Below, piece by piece: positions 51,235 through 60,157 of a DNA stretch of 64,000 bases. The stretch is from DATBGZ01 sp036557785 (GTDB lineage Bacteria > Actinomycetota > Actinomycetes > Mycobacteriales > Micromonosporaceae): positions 1 through 64,000 of the forward strand of contig DATBGZ010000017.1 of NCBI GenBank assembly GCA_036557785.1, given 5' to 3'. Below the pieces are notes generated by a model. It saw only the letters and a list, made by a program, of their open reading frames with translations, was not told the origin of the DNA and did no database searches. The position numbers and the translations under genes are program-made. Within the stretch, counting starts at the first letter, position 1, and each line of letters begins with the position of its first letter.

Positions 51235-52197
51235 TTACGGCTTGTCGCTCACCGGCGCGACGGTCGGCGGCTGGTCGTCGGTGCCGTTGCCGAGCCGTCG
51301 GGGCTCGACGTCCGCGACGCCGCGAGGCCTCGGGGCGGTGGCGCCGTAGCCGTTGGCCGAGGGCATGGCCTGCGTCGGGAGCCCGGGCCCGGGTGATGTC
51401 GCCGGCACCGCGGCCGCGGGCATCGCCGGTACCGCGGGACGTGGCGGGACGGGTCGGCGCAGATCGGTGAGCACGCCGAAGAGGAACGTGGGGATGCCGA
51501 CCAGGTAGCGACGCCAGAGCCGGCGTGGTTCCTGGGCGAGGCGGAACAGCCATTCGAAGCCGAGGCGCTGCACGAGCCGGGGCGCCGTGCGCTTGGTGCC
51601 GGAGTGGAAGTCGAAGGCGGCGCCGACGGGAACGACCGTGCAGGCCAGCGCCGGGACGTACCGGGCCACGAACCGGTCCTGGCGCGGCGTGCCGATGCCG
51701 ACCCAGAGGATGTCCGGGCGCGCGTCGTCGACCCGCCGCACGAGATCGGCCTCCTCCGTAGGCTCCAGCTCGCGGAAGGGCGGAGCCTCGACGCCGACGA
51801 TCTCGACGCCGGGGTAGCGGGCCCGCAGCGACTCGGCGAGCCGGGCCACCGTCTCCGGCGTGGCCCCGTAGAGGTAGTGGCGCAGCGCGTGCTCGCGGCC
51901 GCGGTCGATGGTGGCGAGCATGAGGTCCGGGCCGTAGACGCGCCGGGTGAGGTCCTTCTGTCCCCGCCACCGGCCCACCATCGCGACGTAGTGACCATCG
52001 GCGAAGTTCAGGTGGCCGGCGTTGAGCTCGGCACAGTAGACCGGGTCGCGTAGGGCGAGTGCGAGCGTGTAGGAGTTGCACAGATGCGCGCCGCGCGGCA
52101 GGCCATGGCGCGACTCGAGCAGCGCCCTGACGGCCTTCTCGGGTCCGACACCGTCGATCCGGACCCCACAGCACCGGTAGCTGCCGCCGTCGCTCAT
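51235..52197 (-). CDS. WecG/TagA/CpsF family glycosyltransferase
   Basis: A 320-residue protein of the GT26 family. The core runs from GVRIDGVGPEKAVRALLES through NFADGHYVAMVGR (the Asp-Gly loop), YGATPETVARLAESLRARYP and LWVGIGTPRQDRFVARY. Members (TagA, WecG) add ManNAc or a related sugar to a lipid-linked GlcNAc, the second step in wall teichoic acid or ECA linkage synthesis. The C-terminal 70 residues are Pro/Arg-rich and probably disordered. Its ATG overlaps the fucose synthase stop by 4 bp. Confidence 0.93.
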   Translation of the reverse strand: MSDGGSYRCCGVRIDGVGPEKAVRALLESRHGLPRGAHLCNSYTLALALRDPVYCAELNAGHLNFADGHYVAMVGRWRGQKDLTRRVYGPDLMLATIDRGREHALRHYLYGATPETVARLAESLRARYPGVEIVGVEAPPFRELEPTEEADLVRRVDDARPDILWVGIGTPRQDRFVARYVPALACTVVPVGAAFDFHSGTKRTAPRLVQRLGFEWLFRLAQEPRRLWRRYLVGIPTFLFGVLTDLRRPVPPRPAVPAMPAAAVPATSPGPGLPTQAMPSANGYGATAPRPRGVADVEPRRLGNGTDDQPPTVAPVSDKP

Positions 52198-53165
52198 CGC
52201 GCCACTCCCGCCATGGTCAACGACGTCTCATACCACTGGACCGTCTGCTCGATCCCGGCCCGCAGCGAGGTCGCGGCCCGCCAGCCCAGGGCATGGATCC
52301 GCGACACATCGAGCACCTTGCGCGGCGTGCCGTCCGGCTTCGAGGTATCGAAGCTCACCTCACCGGTGTAGCCGACGACGGCGGCGACCAGCGTGACCAG
52401 GTCGCGGATCGTCATGTCCTCGCCCGTGCCCACGTTGATCGGCGCGTCGTCGTCGTAGCGCTCGAGCAGCGCCAGGCAGGCGGCAGCGAGGTCGTCGACG
52501 TAGAGGAACTCCCGCCGTGGCGTCCCGGTGCCCCAGACAGTGACCGAACGCGCTCCCTGCGCCACTGCGGTGTGCAGGCGGCGGATCGTCGCGGGCAGCA
52601 CGTGGGAGGTGGTCGGGTCGAAGTTGTCACCCGGACCGTAGAGGTTCGTCGGCATGGCCGAGATGAACGAGCGGCCGTGCTGGCGGCGCATGGCCTGCAC
52701 GTGGGCGATTCCGGCGATCTTGGCGATCGCGTACGCCTGGTTGGTCGGCTCGAGCGGGCCGGTCAGCAAGGAGTCCTCGCGGATCGGCTGGGCGGCCAGC
52801 TTCGGATAGATGCAACTCGACCCCAGGAACAGCAGCCGCGCCACGCCGAACTCGTGCGCCGCATCGATGAGGTTGGTCTGGATCCGGAGGTTCTCGGAGA
52901 TGAAGTCCGCCGGCGTGCTGTTGTTGGCGAGAATGCCGCCGACCCGGGCCGCGGCGTCGATGACGTAGGCGGGGCGGTACTGAGCGAAGAAGTCCCGGGT
53001 CGCCACCGGGTCGCGCAGGTCCAGCTCCGCCGACCGCCGCCCGACCAGGTTCGTGAAGCCCTGTTCGGTCAGGTGACGCCAGATCGCCGAGCCGACCAGC
53101 CCGCCGTGGCCGGCCACATAGACGGTGGCGTCGCGGGGGACCGGGTGGTGGAACGGCGTCGGCAT
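52194..53165 (-). CDS. fcl: GDP-L-fucose synthase
   Basis: A 323-residue SDR epimerase-reductase that converts GDP-4-keto-6-deoxymannose to GDP-L-fucose. It has the NADPH motif GHGGLVGSAIWRHL near residue 19, SSCIYPKLAAQPIREDSL, a Tyr-Lys pair in QAYAIAKIAG, and the substrate region NLYGPGDNFDPTTSHVLPA. It follows gmd by 9 bp on the same strand, so the two enzymes make GDP-fucose together. It overlaps the WecG-like gene. Confidence 0.95.
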   Translation of the reverse strand: MPTPFHHPVPRDATVYVAGHGGLVGSAIWRHLTEQGFTNLVGRRSAELDLRDPVATRDFFAQYRPAYVIDAAARVGGILANNSTPADFISENLRIQTNLIDAAHEFGVARLLFLGSSCIYPKLAAQPIREDSLLTGPLEPTNQAYAIAKIAGIAHVQAMRRQHGRSFISAMPTNLYGPGDNFDPTTSHVLPATIRRLHTAVAQGARSVTVWGTGTPRREFLYVDDLAAACLALLERYDDDAPINVGTGEDMTIRDLVTLVAAVVGYTGEVSFDTSKPDGTPRKVLDVSRIHALGWRAATSLRAGIEQTVQWYETSLTMAGVAR

Positions 53166-53174
53166 GGGCGCGGC

Positions 53175-54353
53175 CTACCGGTCGATCCGGACGGTACGGC
53201 CGGCGAGCTCGTCCTCGAGCAGCGCGATGTCGGCGTCGACCATCAGGTGGGCCAACTCACGCCAGGTTGTCTTCGGTCGCCAGCCCAGCTTCCGCTCGGC
53301 CTTGGTCGCCACGCCGACCAGTGCGGGAACCTCGGCGGGGCGTTCGTACTTCGTGTCGATGCGCACGTACGTGTTCCAGTCCAGCCCAGCGTGCTCGAAG
53401 GCGGCCGTGACGAAGTCGCGGACGGTCGCGGGGACACCTGTCGCGATGACGTAGTCGTCGGGCTTGTCGTGCTGCAGCATGAGCCAGGCCGCCTCGACGT
53501 ACTCGGGGGCGTAGCCCCAGTCCCGCACGGCGTCGAGGTTTCCCAGGTAGAGGGTCTCCTGCAGGCCGGCCCGGATCCGGGCGACCGCGCGGGTGATCTT
53601 GCGCGTGACGAAGGTCTCGCCGCGACGCTCCGACTCGTGGTTGAACAGGATGCCGTTGGAGGCGTGCATGCCGTACGCCTCGCGGTAGTTCACCGTGATC
53701 CAGTAAGCGTAGAGCTTCGCCGCGCCGTACGGACTGCGGGGGTGGAAGGGGCTGTTCTCGTCCTGCGGTGGTGGTGTGATGCCGTACAGCTCGGAGGTCG
53801 ACGCCTGGTAGAACCGGGTCGGCACGCCCGAGGCGTGGACCGCGTCGAGCAGGCGGATCACGCCCAGGCCGGTCGCGTCGCCGGTGTACTCGGGAACCTC
53901 GAAGCTGACCTTGACGTGGCTCTGTGCGGCGAGGTTGTAGACCTCGTCCGGCTGGATGTCGCGGACGAGGTTGACGAGTCGGCTGGCGTCGGTGATGTCG
54001 CCGTAGTGGAGGAACAGGCGACGGTGGCTCTCGTGCGGGTCCTGGTAGACCGCGTCGAGGCGGTGGGTGTTAAACATCGACGCGCGTCGTACGATGCCGT
54101 GCACCTCGTAGCCCTTGGCGAGCAGCAACTCCGCCAGGTAGGACCCGTCCTGGCCCGTCACACCCGTGATGATCGCCCTGCGGGCAGTGCTGGCCGTCCC
54201 GGTCGCACGTGGGCCGTCGTCGCCTTGTCGTTGATTGCTGGTCAAACCGCGGCCCATTCCGTCGTCGCGCGACATCCGGTCGATCAGTCTGCCACGGTCG
54301 GCGCTCCCGTGGCTACCACGGCCCCGGTCCCCGGAACCGGTGGGCTGATTCAT
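53175..54353 (-). CDS. gmd: GDP-mannose 4,6-dehydratase
   Basis: A dehydratase of up to 392 residues that makes GDP-4-keto-6-deoxymannose. The NADP motif is ITGVTGQDGSYLAELLLAKG, the RR pair follows in GIVRRASMFN, and STSELYG and PYGAAKLYAYWI carry the catalytic Thr/Ser, Tyr and Lys. The first 50 residues before the Rossmann fold are low-complexity and probably not translated; internal starts at 54275 (MSRDDG) or 54257 would still leave a leader. Neighbours downstream are fcl and wecG. Confidence 0.95.
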   Translation of the reverse strand: MNQPTGSGDRGRGSHGSADRGRLIDRMSRDDGMGRGLTSNQRQGDDGPRATGTASTARRAIITGVTGQDGSYLAELLLAKGYEVHGIVRRASMFNTHRLDAVYQDPHESHRRLFLHYGDITDASRLVNLVRDIQPDEVYNLAAQSHVKVSFEVPEYTGDATGLGVIRLLDAVHASGVPTRFYQASTSELYGITPPPQDENSPFHPRSPYGAAKLYAYWITVNYREAYGMHASNGILFNHESERRGETFVTRKITRAVARIRAGLQETLYLGNLDAVRDWGYAPEYVEAAWLMLQHDKPDDYVIATGVPATVRDFVTAAFEHAGLDWNTYVRIDTKYERPAEVPALVGVATKAERKLGWRPKTTWRELAHLMVDADIALLEDELAGRTVRIDR

Positions 54354-54457
54354 GGTGCCAGAGGCTACCCCTGCTGGCTTTGGCCTGGTCGCGCGGCGCT
54401 GTTAGGGTTTTGCAAACCGTGACGCAGCGGGAGTTCGCGGCGGGCGAGGAGGTCGCA

Positions 54458-55495
54458 GTGGCTCGGGGTGGGGAGGCGACGCCAGCACGCCACCGCCGAA
54501 GGGACGATGATCTGTTCCCCGTTGCGCCGCGGGTGCCGGATGCCGACACCGTGGTCCTGTCGAAGGCGGCGATCGAACTCGGGGCCCCGTCGAGCGTTGC
54601 GACCAGGACGGAGCAGAACGCCGCGCTCCCGGCCTCGCCGTTAGTCCAACTCGCAACCCGGCACGGGCTACGACCCGCCGGTAAGCGACCAGGCTTCTTC
54701 GGTTACCTCCGACAGGTCTGGCGCTACCGAGGATTCATCGCCGCTTACTCGAGCGGTCAGTTGGTCGCTCAATTCAGCAGCGCGCGGCTCGGGCAAATTT
54801 GGCAGGTCCTCACGCCCATCGTCAACGTGGGGATCTATTACCTGATCTTCGGCCTAATCCTGAACACGCAGCGTGGTGTCGACAACTTCATCGGGTACCT
54901 GTGCGTTGGTGTCTTTATCTTCAACTTCACCCAGTCGGTACTCACCAACGGGGCAGCCTCTGTGACCGGCCAGCTTGGTCTGGTGCGGGCCCTGATGTTT
55001 CCGCGCGCGGCGCTACCGATCGCTGTGGCCGTGACGCAGGTCCAGAACCTCCTGGTATCGATGGGCGTGCTGGCCGGGATCGTGGTGCTAAGTGGCGATC
55101 CGGTTACTTTCAATTGGGTGTTCTTGGTACCAACATTGGTGCTGCAATCGCTGTTCAACGTCGGGTTGGGGCTTCTGGTCGCCCGGATCGGAGTGCAGGT
55201 CCCGGACGTGCGGCAGTTGGTCCCGTACATCAGCCGTACCTGGATGTACGCGTCAGGCGTGATCTACAGCGTGACGGTGTTCGCGGAGCATTTGCCACCA
55301 CTCGCGTCCAAGCTCGCTGAGGCCAACCCGTTGCTGATCTACATCGCGCTCGCTCGCTACTCGCTGCTTGCATCACCTCCCATGATCTCCACTCCCCAGC
55401 ACTTGTGGATCATGGGCGGCGCATGGGCCGTGATCTCGCTTGTCGCGGGCTCCGTGTACTTCTGGTTCGGCGAGCCGGACTACGGCCGTGGCTGA
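54458..55495 (+). CDS. ABC-2 polysaccharide exporter permease (Wzm/TagG-like)
   Basis: A 345-residue permease. A charged N-terminal region of about 75 residues precedes the membrane domain FLGYLRQVW-like (FGYLRQVWRYRGFIAAYS). The six helices then match ABC-2 polymer exporters, including NVGIYYLIFGLILNTQRGV and PYISRTWMYASGVIYSVTVF. It exports a lipid-linked glycopolymer with the ATPase that follows. I chose the GTG at 54458 because GAGGAGG lies just upstream; GTG 54419 is the alternative. It overlaps the ATPase gene by 8 bp. Confidence 0.9.
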   Translation: MARGGEATPARHRRRDDDLFPVAPRVPDADTVVLSKAAIELGAPSSVATRTEQNAALPASPLVQLATRHGLRPAGKRPGFFGYLRQVWRYRGFIAAYSSGQLVAQFSSARLGQIWQVLTPIVNVGIYYLIFGLILNTQRGVDNFIGYLCVGVFIFNFTQSVLTNGAASVTGQLGLVRALMFPRAALPIAVAVTQVQNLLVSMGVLAGIVVLSGDPVTFNWVFLVPTLVLQSLFNVGLGLLVARIGVQVPDVRQLVPYISRTWMYASGVIYSVTVFAEHLPPLASKLAEANPLLIYIALARYSLLASPPMISTPQHLWIMGGAWAVISLVAGSVYFWFGEPDYGRG

Positions 55496-56300
55496 ACTCA
55501 CTCACACGGCTAGCCCGGTCGGCAGCGGCACGTACAGCCGAATCCCGACAGTCGTCGTGGACGACGTTCATGTCGTCTACCGGGTGAACAGCGGTGCCGG
55601 ATCGAGCCCGGTGTCGGCTCTACGCCGGGCATTACGGGGCTCGCGCTCGCCGACGATGCGGAGGGTGCACGCGGTCAAGGGTGTAACCCTGGTCGCCTAT
55701 GAGGGCGACGCGATCGGCTTGGTGGGCACGAACGGCTCCGGCAAGTCGACGCTGTTGCGGGCCATCGCCGGCCTGCTGCCACCGGAGTCGGGATCCGTCT
55801 ACACGAAGCACCAGCCGTCCCTGCTGGGCGTCAATGCGGCCCTGCTCAACGACCTGTCCGGCGAGCGCAACGTGGTGCTCGGCTGCCTCGCGATGGGCAT
55901 GCCGCGCTCCGAGGTGAAGGGGCGGGTCCAGGAGATCATCGACTTCTCCGGCGTCAACGACCGGGGCGATTTCGCCTCGCTGCCGATGAAGACGTATTCG
56001 TCTGGAATGGCCGCTCGGCTACGGTTCGCCATCGCGGCCGCCAAGAACCACGACATCCTGCTCATCGACGAGGCACTCGCGACCGGCGACGCGGCGTTCC
56101 GTCGGCGCAGCGCCGAGCGTGTGCAGGAGCTACGCGCTACGGCGGGCACGGTGTTCCTCGTCAGCCACGACCTGTCCAGTATCCAGGAGTCGTGCGAGCG
56201 CACTATCTGGCTGGAGTCGGGGCTTATCCGCATGGATGGGCCGACCGAGGAGGTCGTCGAGGCGTACCGCGAGTTCACCCAGCCGAAGGCCAAGTCCTGA
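55488..56300 (+). CDS. ABC polysaccharide exporter ATPase (Wzt/TagH-like)
   Basis: A 270-residue ATPase. Its N-terminal strand VVVDDVHVVYRVNSGAG is typical of TagH/Wzt. Walker A is GTNGSGKSTLLRAIAG, the signature is YSSGMAARLRFA, Walker B is ILLIDEALATGD, and the switch His is in LVSHDLSSI. There is no C-terminal carbohydrate-binding domain, so chain-length sensing as in long Wzt proteins is unlikely. It pairs with the permease it overlaps. Confidence 0.93.
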   Translation: MAELTHTASPVGSGTYSRIPTVVVDDVHVVYRVNSGAGSSPVSALRRALRGSRSPTMRRVHAVKGVTLVAYEGDAIGLVGTNGSGKSTLLRAIAGLLPPESGSVYTKHQPSLLGVNAALLNDLSGERNVVLGCLAMGMPRSEVKGRVQEIIDFSGVNDRGDFASLPMKTYSSGMAARLRFAIAAAKNHDILLIDEALATGDAAFRRRSAERVQELRATAGTVFLVSHDLSSIQESCERTIWLESGLIRMDGPTEEVVEAYREFTQPKAKS

Positions 56301-56330
56301 TCCGCTGGTCGTTGGCTTGGCGCCCCGCCC

Positions 56331-57113
56331 TCAGGCCGTGTCGATCCGGCTCGGCGAGCGTGCCGCCCGAATGAACTTCGCGACGAGGGCCAGGTCGAAG
56401 AGCAGGAGCAGTGGGCAGGCTGCGGCGGCGACCGGGACCACGAGGCCAAGCAGCGGCCCGACGACGAAGATCGCCATCTGGAACTCGATGGCGCTGAACA
56501 CATCGGCCCGGATCCGATGGCGTGCGAGCACGATACGCAACCTGCCCACGGCACCGGTTGCCTCTGACGCGCCGGCGGTAGCGGCCGTTGCCTCGCGCTC
56601 CGGCGTCGGCTGGGCCTGGCGCAGCGCGCCCTCGATGACCTGGCCGTTGATCTGGTGGAACAGATTAAGGAAGATCACTACAGTGCCAACGACGAGGGCC
56701 ACGGCCCGGTGCGTGCGTCCGTACTGCGCGGCGAAGAGCGCGACGGCGCAGATGGTGACACCGAGCCGGTCGAGCATGAAGTCCAACCACTGGCCGATGA
56801 TCGAGGAGGTGCCCCGCAGCCGCGCGAGTTTGCCGTCCGAGCAGTCGAGCACGAAGCCCACGTGGTAGGCGAGGGCACCGGCGACCAGCCACCATCGCGT
56901 GCCCTGCGCGAAGGCCGTCGCCGCGGCGAGGGTGAGCACGAACGCGGCGACGGTCAGGCGGTTCGGGGTGACCCACCGACGCTGGGCGGACCACTGGACG
57001 AGCCGCAGCGCGAGCGGGTCGACGAGCAGCACGGTCCACCACGCGTCGCGCGCCTTGGCGGTCGCGCGGACCTGCGCCATCGCCGTCATCTCGCCTGAGC
57101 GCGTTCCCGACAC
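56331..57113 (-). CDS. CDP-alcohol phosphotransferase family protein
   Basis: A 260-residue membrane enzyme, the second of its type here. The CDP-AP motif is complete: Asp90, Asp93-Gly94, Ala97-Arg98, Gly107, Asp111, Asp115 (DCSDGKLARLRGT). About six helices are seen. It resembles the enzyme at 50433 but is clearly diverged. It may use a CDP-polyol made by the nucleotidyltransferase at 39434. The start may be ATG 57089 or 57083 rather than 57113. Confidence 0.9.
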   Translation of the reverse strand: MSGTRSGEMTAMAQVRATAKARDAWWTVLLVDPLALRLVQWSAQRRWVTPNRLTVAAFVLTLAAATAFAQGTRWWLVAGALAYHVGFVLDCSDGKLARLRGTSSIIGQWLDFMLDRLGVTICAVALFAAQYGRTHRAVALVVGTVVIFLNLFHQINGQVIEGALRQAQPTPEREATAATAGASEATGAVGRLRIVLARHRIRADVFSAIEFQMAIFVVGPLLGLVVPVAAAACPLLLLFDLALVAKFIRAARSPSRIDTA

Positions 57114-57122
57114 GCGCGCACC

Positions 57123-58145
57123 CTACCGGCCGCGCCGATAGGGGCTGCGACGCGGCAGGAGCCGGTACGCCCAGCGGAGCGCCGCGAACGGCGCGTAGGC
57201 GCCGTAACGCACAAGCCTGTGCTTGACCCGTCCGACGGCGCCCGGCTTCGGGTAGCCGCCGGCGGGCAGCCATCGAACGTAGTCCGCCGCCATCTGGCGG
57301 AAGAACTGCAGGCGCGAATCGTCGGGCAGACGGGACCGGTTTCCGAAGATCGTCAGGTAGTGGTCGATCATCACGCGGAACAGCTCGGGACGTACCGCGT
57401 CGAGCGCTCCCTGCGCGTCCTCGATCCGCCGGAAGAGGCGCTCGTACTGCTCGAAGACGTCGAAGTGCGCGGACGAGCGGGTCGTGGTGACCGTGCCCTG
57501 GGGGTGTTGCAGGTACCGGTAGCAAACCTCGTCGAGGACGCCGATGCTCTCGGCCGCCATGAGCAATGCCCGACTGAAGTAGGCGTCCTCGTACGTGCCG
57601 GGAGGGAACCGGATGCTCGTGCGGTCGAGCAGGGTACGACGGAAGATCTTCGTGCACGCAGAGCCACCGACCCGGGCCAGCTTGGGGCACCGTGCGAAGG
57701 TCGTCGGGCCATCGATCGGACCGACGATGTCGACCGTGCGCCGGCGAACCGACGCGGCGGAGAAGACCGCCGCGTGGTCGACGATCAACACATCGACGGT
57801 GGTCTGTGACAGTTGGTCGAGCACCGTGGCGACGGCCTGCGGCGGCAGCTCGTCATCGGCGTCGACGAACCAGATGTAGTCCCCGACCGATGCATCGAGG
57901 CCGGCGTTGCGGGCCGGCCCCGGCCCCTGGTTCACGGGCAGGCACAGCACCCGCAACCGGGCGTCCTTCGCGCCGGTGGCCTCGAGTACCCCGAAAGTGT
58001 CGTCGGTGGACGCATCGTCGACGGCGACGACCTCGATCTCCTCACCCGGGTACGCCAGCACGGAGGCGACGCACTCCTGAACCCGGTCCTCGACCTCGAA
58101 GCAGGGCACGATGACCGAGAGCCTGACCGGGTGGCGCTCACTCAT
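57123..58145 (-). CDS. Glycosyltransferase family 2 (teichoic-acid-type)
   Basis: A 340-residue GT-A enzyme with LSVIVPCFEVEDRVQECVAS, VVAVDDASTDDTF and the DxD in YIWFVDADDELPPQA. The acceptor region has FPPGTYEDAYFSRALLMAA (the ED acid) and CYRYLQHPQGTVTTTR, a pattern seen in TagF/CgtA-like and capsule GT2 enzymes. The ATG 58145 overlaps the stop of the upstream 623-residue GT2. The C-terminus is basic and may bind the membrane. Confidence 0.9.
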   Translation of the reverse strand: MSERHPVRLSVIVPCFEVEDRVQECVASVLAYPGEEIEVVAVDDASTDDTFGVLEATGAKDARLRVLCLPVNQGPGPARNAGLDASVGDYIWFVDADDELPPQAVATVLDQLSQTTVDVLIVDHAAVFSAASVRRRTVDIVGPIDGPTTFARCPKLARVGGSACTKIFRRTLLDRTSIRFPPGTYEDAYFSRALLMAAESIGVLDEVCYRYLQHPQGTVTTTRSSAHFDVFEQYERLFRRIEDAQGALDAVRPELFRVMIDHYLTIFGNRSRLPDDSRLQFFRQMAADYVRWLPAGGYPKPGAVGRVKHRLVRYGAYAPFAALRWAYRLLPRRSPYRRGR

Positions 58146-60013
58146 GCGCGGGCACTGACGCCATCGGTGCGAGCCTCGAACTCCGCGTACGGCGGAAGCC
58201 CCGGCCATTTGCCCACGGGGTCGGTGAGGAAGTAGGCGACGCCCGGGTCCCAGGTGTGGCCCTCACCGTGGCGGGTGTAGATATAGCCAAATCCGTGTGT
58301 CTGATAGATGAGGCCGTTGGCCCGGCGGACCCGGTCGAGCAGCGCCCGGTCGACCGAGCGGGGCACCGGCCGCCACCCGCCGAGATCCTCCAGGTCACCG
58401 CGTGAGATCAGGATCGTGCCGCCCGCCACAGTCGTGGTGTAGATCTCGCTGGTCATCCGGCGGCGCACGGTCACCTCGTGGGTGGCGAGGTGGACGAACT
58501 CCGCGATCTTGCCGACGAGGGTGGCTCCGGAGTACCGCCGGGCCAGCACGAGATCCCAGACGTGCTCCGGGCCGTACCGGTCGTCGTCATCGACCTTGGT
58601 GAGCAGGCTGCCCCGTGCGAGCAGGGTCGCCTCGGCGAGCGCCTGCCCCAGGTTCAGGTCCGCGGGCAGGGCGAGGGTCTGCACGGGCAGGGTCAGCGAG
58701 TCGACCGCCGCCTGGGCCGGTGCGTCGAGGTCGACGCCGTGCATGGCGAGCACGACCTCCAGCCGGGGGTAGGTCTGTGCCGCGAGGTACTCGAGCACCC
58801 GCGGTACGTAGTGCGGCCGCCGGCTCACCACGACCGCGGTGACCGTCGGCAGGCCGGTGGCGAGGGTCGCGGGTGTCCGCACCAGGGCGGCGTCGTGGCC
58901 ACGCATTGCCGCCCGTCGCTGGGCGATGCTGCTGATCTCCCACTGCACCGGGTCCGTCGCGGCGTCGGGCGCGGGCGAGGTGATGATCCCGGCGAGTTCG
59001 GGACTGAGCAGCGCTGCGGTCTGTGGGGGCAGGTCGGGAGCCCGCACGACCACACCGGTCGTGCAGAGCTGAGCCAGGACGGCCGCGTGCGGCAGCGCCT
59101 CGCACCCGTCCGGCACGTGGTGCAGCATGCCGAGCCGGGCCAGGGCGGCGCGCTGGGCCTCGGTGAGTGGATCACCCGCCCGGCCCTCGACAAGCACCCG
59201 GGCCTCGTCTCGGGCTGCGGTGACCCGCCAGATGACCTCGCCGCCGGGCGGTGAAGCCAGGCGCAGCGTGCCGGCCGGTAGGTCATGGCCCATCGAGGCG
59301 CGACCGATCGGGTTGTCCCGGGAGATGTCGAGCAGGACCCGCGGCGCGTCGTCGACCAGCAGGCCGTACCGGGAGGTCACCGCCGCTGGCGCCGGCTGCT
59401 CAGGGGAATGGGCCGGGTCGCCCCCGGCCGGCATCCGCGGGGCGAGCCGGACATCGGGTGGTGGGGTGGGCGCCTCACCCGTCGAGGCCCGGGTCACCGC
59501 ACCCAGCCACGGCGGTGGGTCGCCGTCGATCGCGACCTCGGCCGTCAGACCTGCCGGGAGGAGGCGGGCGGGCTCCAGCGCGGCGAGCGCGGCGGCCACG
59601 AGCGCCTGGACGGGCGCGGGTTCGGCCACCTCGACGGCGACCGTGGCCGGCCCGACGCCGTCCGGCGGGAGCCGTACGCTGTGCGACACCAGAGCCCGCA
59701 CCGGTCCCAGCCGCCCAGACCATCCCGACACCGGGGCATGCCACTGGGCGATCGTGAGCTCGACGCCCGTCGCCGAGGTCGCCGGGCCGAGCCGGTCGGC
59801 TGCGTCGCGGGCTTCGCTCACCGACGGCGCGTCCAGCCGCCACCGGCCGTCAGCGCCAAAGCTGGCTGCGCCAGAGCGCGTCGACCACTGCGGCGGGCGG
59901 TCCAGTGCCCGATGCAGCCGCCGGCGACCCCACCGGAGCACTCGACGGACCCGCGCTTTGACCCGCTTCCTGAGCGCCGGTGAGGGCAGCCGCCCCAGAC
60001 CGTCTGGCCGCAC
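58142..60013 (-). CDS. Large glycosyltransferase with C-terminal GT2 module
   Basis: A 623-residue protein. The first 390 residues have no clear family (ARVRRVLRWGRRRLHRALDR at the front is very basic). The last 220 are a GT-A module with VTAVVVSRRPHYVPRVLEYL, KVDDDDRYGPEHVWDL and TVAGGTILISRGDLEDLGG. This module is paralogous to the C-terminal module of the 858-residue protein at 43093. Its stop overlaps the next GT2 start by ATGA. It is divergent from the GT2 at 60158. Confidence 0.85.
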   Translation of the reverse strand: MRPDGLGRLPSPALRKRVKARVRRVLRWGRRRLHRALDRPPQWSTRSGAASFGADGRWRLDAPSVSEARDAADRLGPATSATGVELTIAQWHAPVSGWSGRLGPVRALVSHSVRLPPDGVGPATVAVEVAEPAPVQALVAAALAALEPARLLPAGLTAEVAIDGDPPPWLGAVTRASTGEAPTPPPDVRLAPRMPAGGDPAHSPEQPAPAAVTSRYGLLVDDAPRVLLDISRDNPIGRASMGHDLPAGTLRLASPPGGEVIWRVTAARDEARVLVEGRAGDPLTEAQRAALARLGMLHHVPDGCEALPHAAVLAQLCTTGVVVRAPDLPPQTAALLSPELAGIITSPAPDAATDPVQWEISSIAQRRAAMRGHDAALVRTPATLATGLPTVTAVVVSRRPHYVPRVLEYLAAQTYPRLEVVLAMHGVDLDAPAQAAVDSLTLPVQTLALPADLNLGQALAEATLLARGSLLTKVDDDDRYGPEHVWDLVLARRYSGATLVGKIAEFVHLATHEVTVRRRMTSEIYTTTVAGGTILISRGDLEDLGGWRPVPRSVDRALLDRVRRANGLIYQTHGFGYIYTRHGEGHTWDPGVAYFLTDPVGKWPGLPPYAEFEARTDGVSARA

Positions 60014-60157
60014 ATACCCTCCCCGCGTCTCGCCGAACCAGAGGGCCCCAGCCTAGTTGGCCGGGCACAGGCACGTCGCGGGGCAGCATTCGGCCCGCGG
60101 CCGCGGGCGCATGTATCGTGCGACCGGGCACAGAGATCTCCGGAGAACGGGAGTCGA

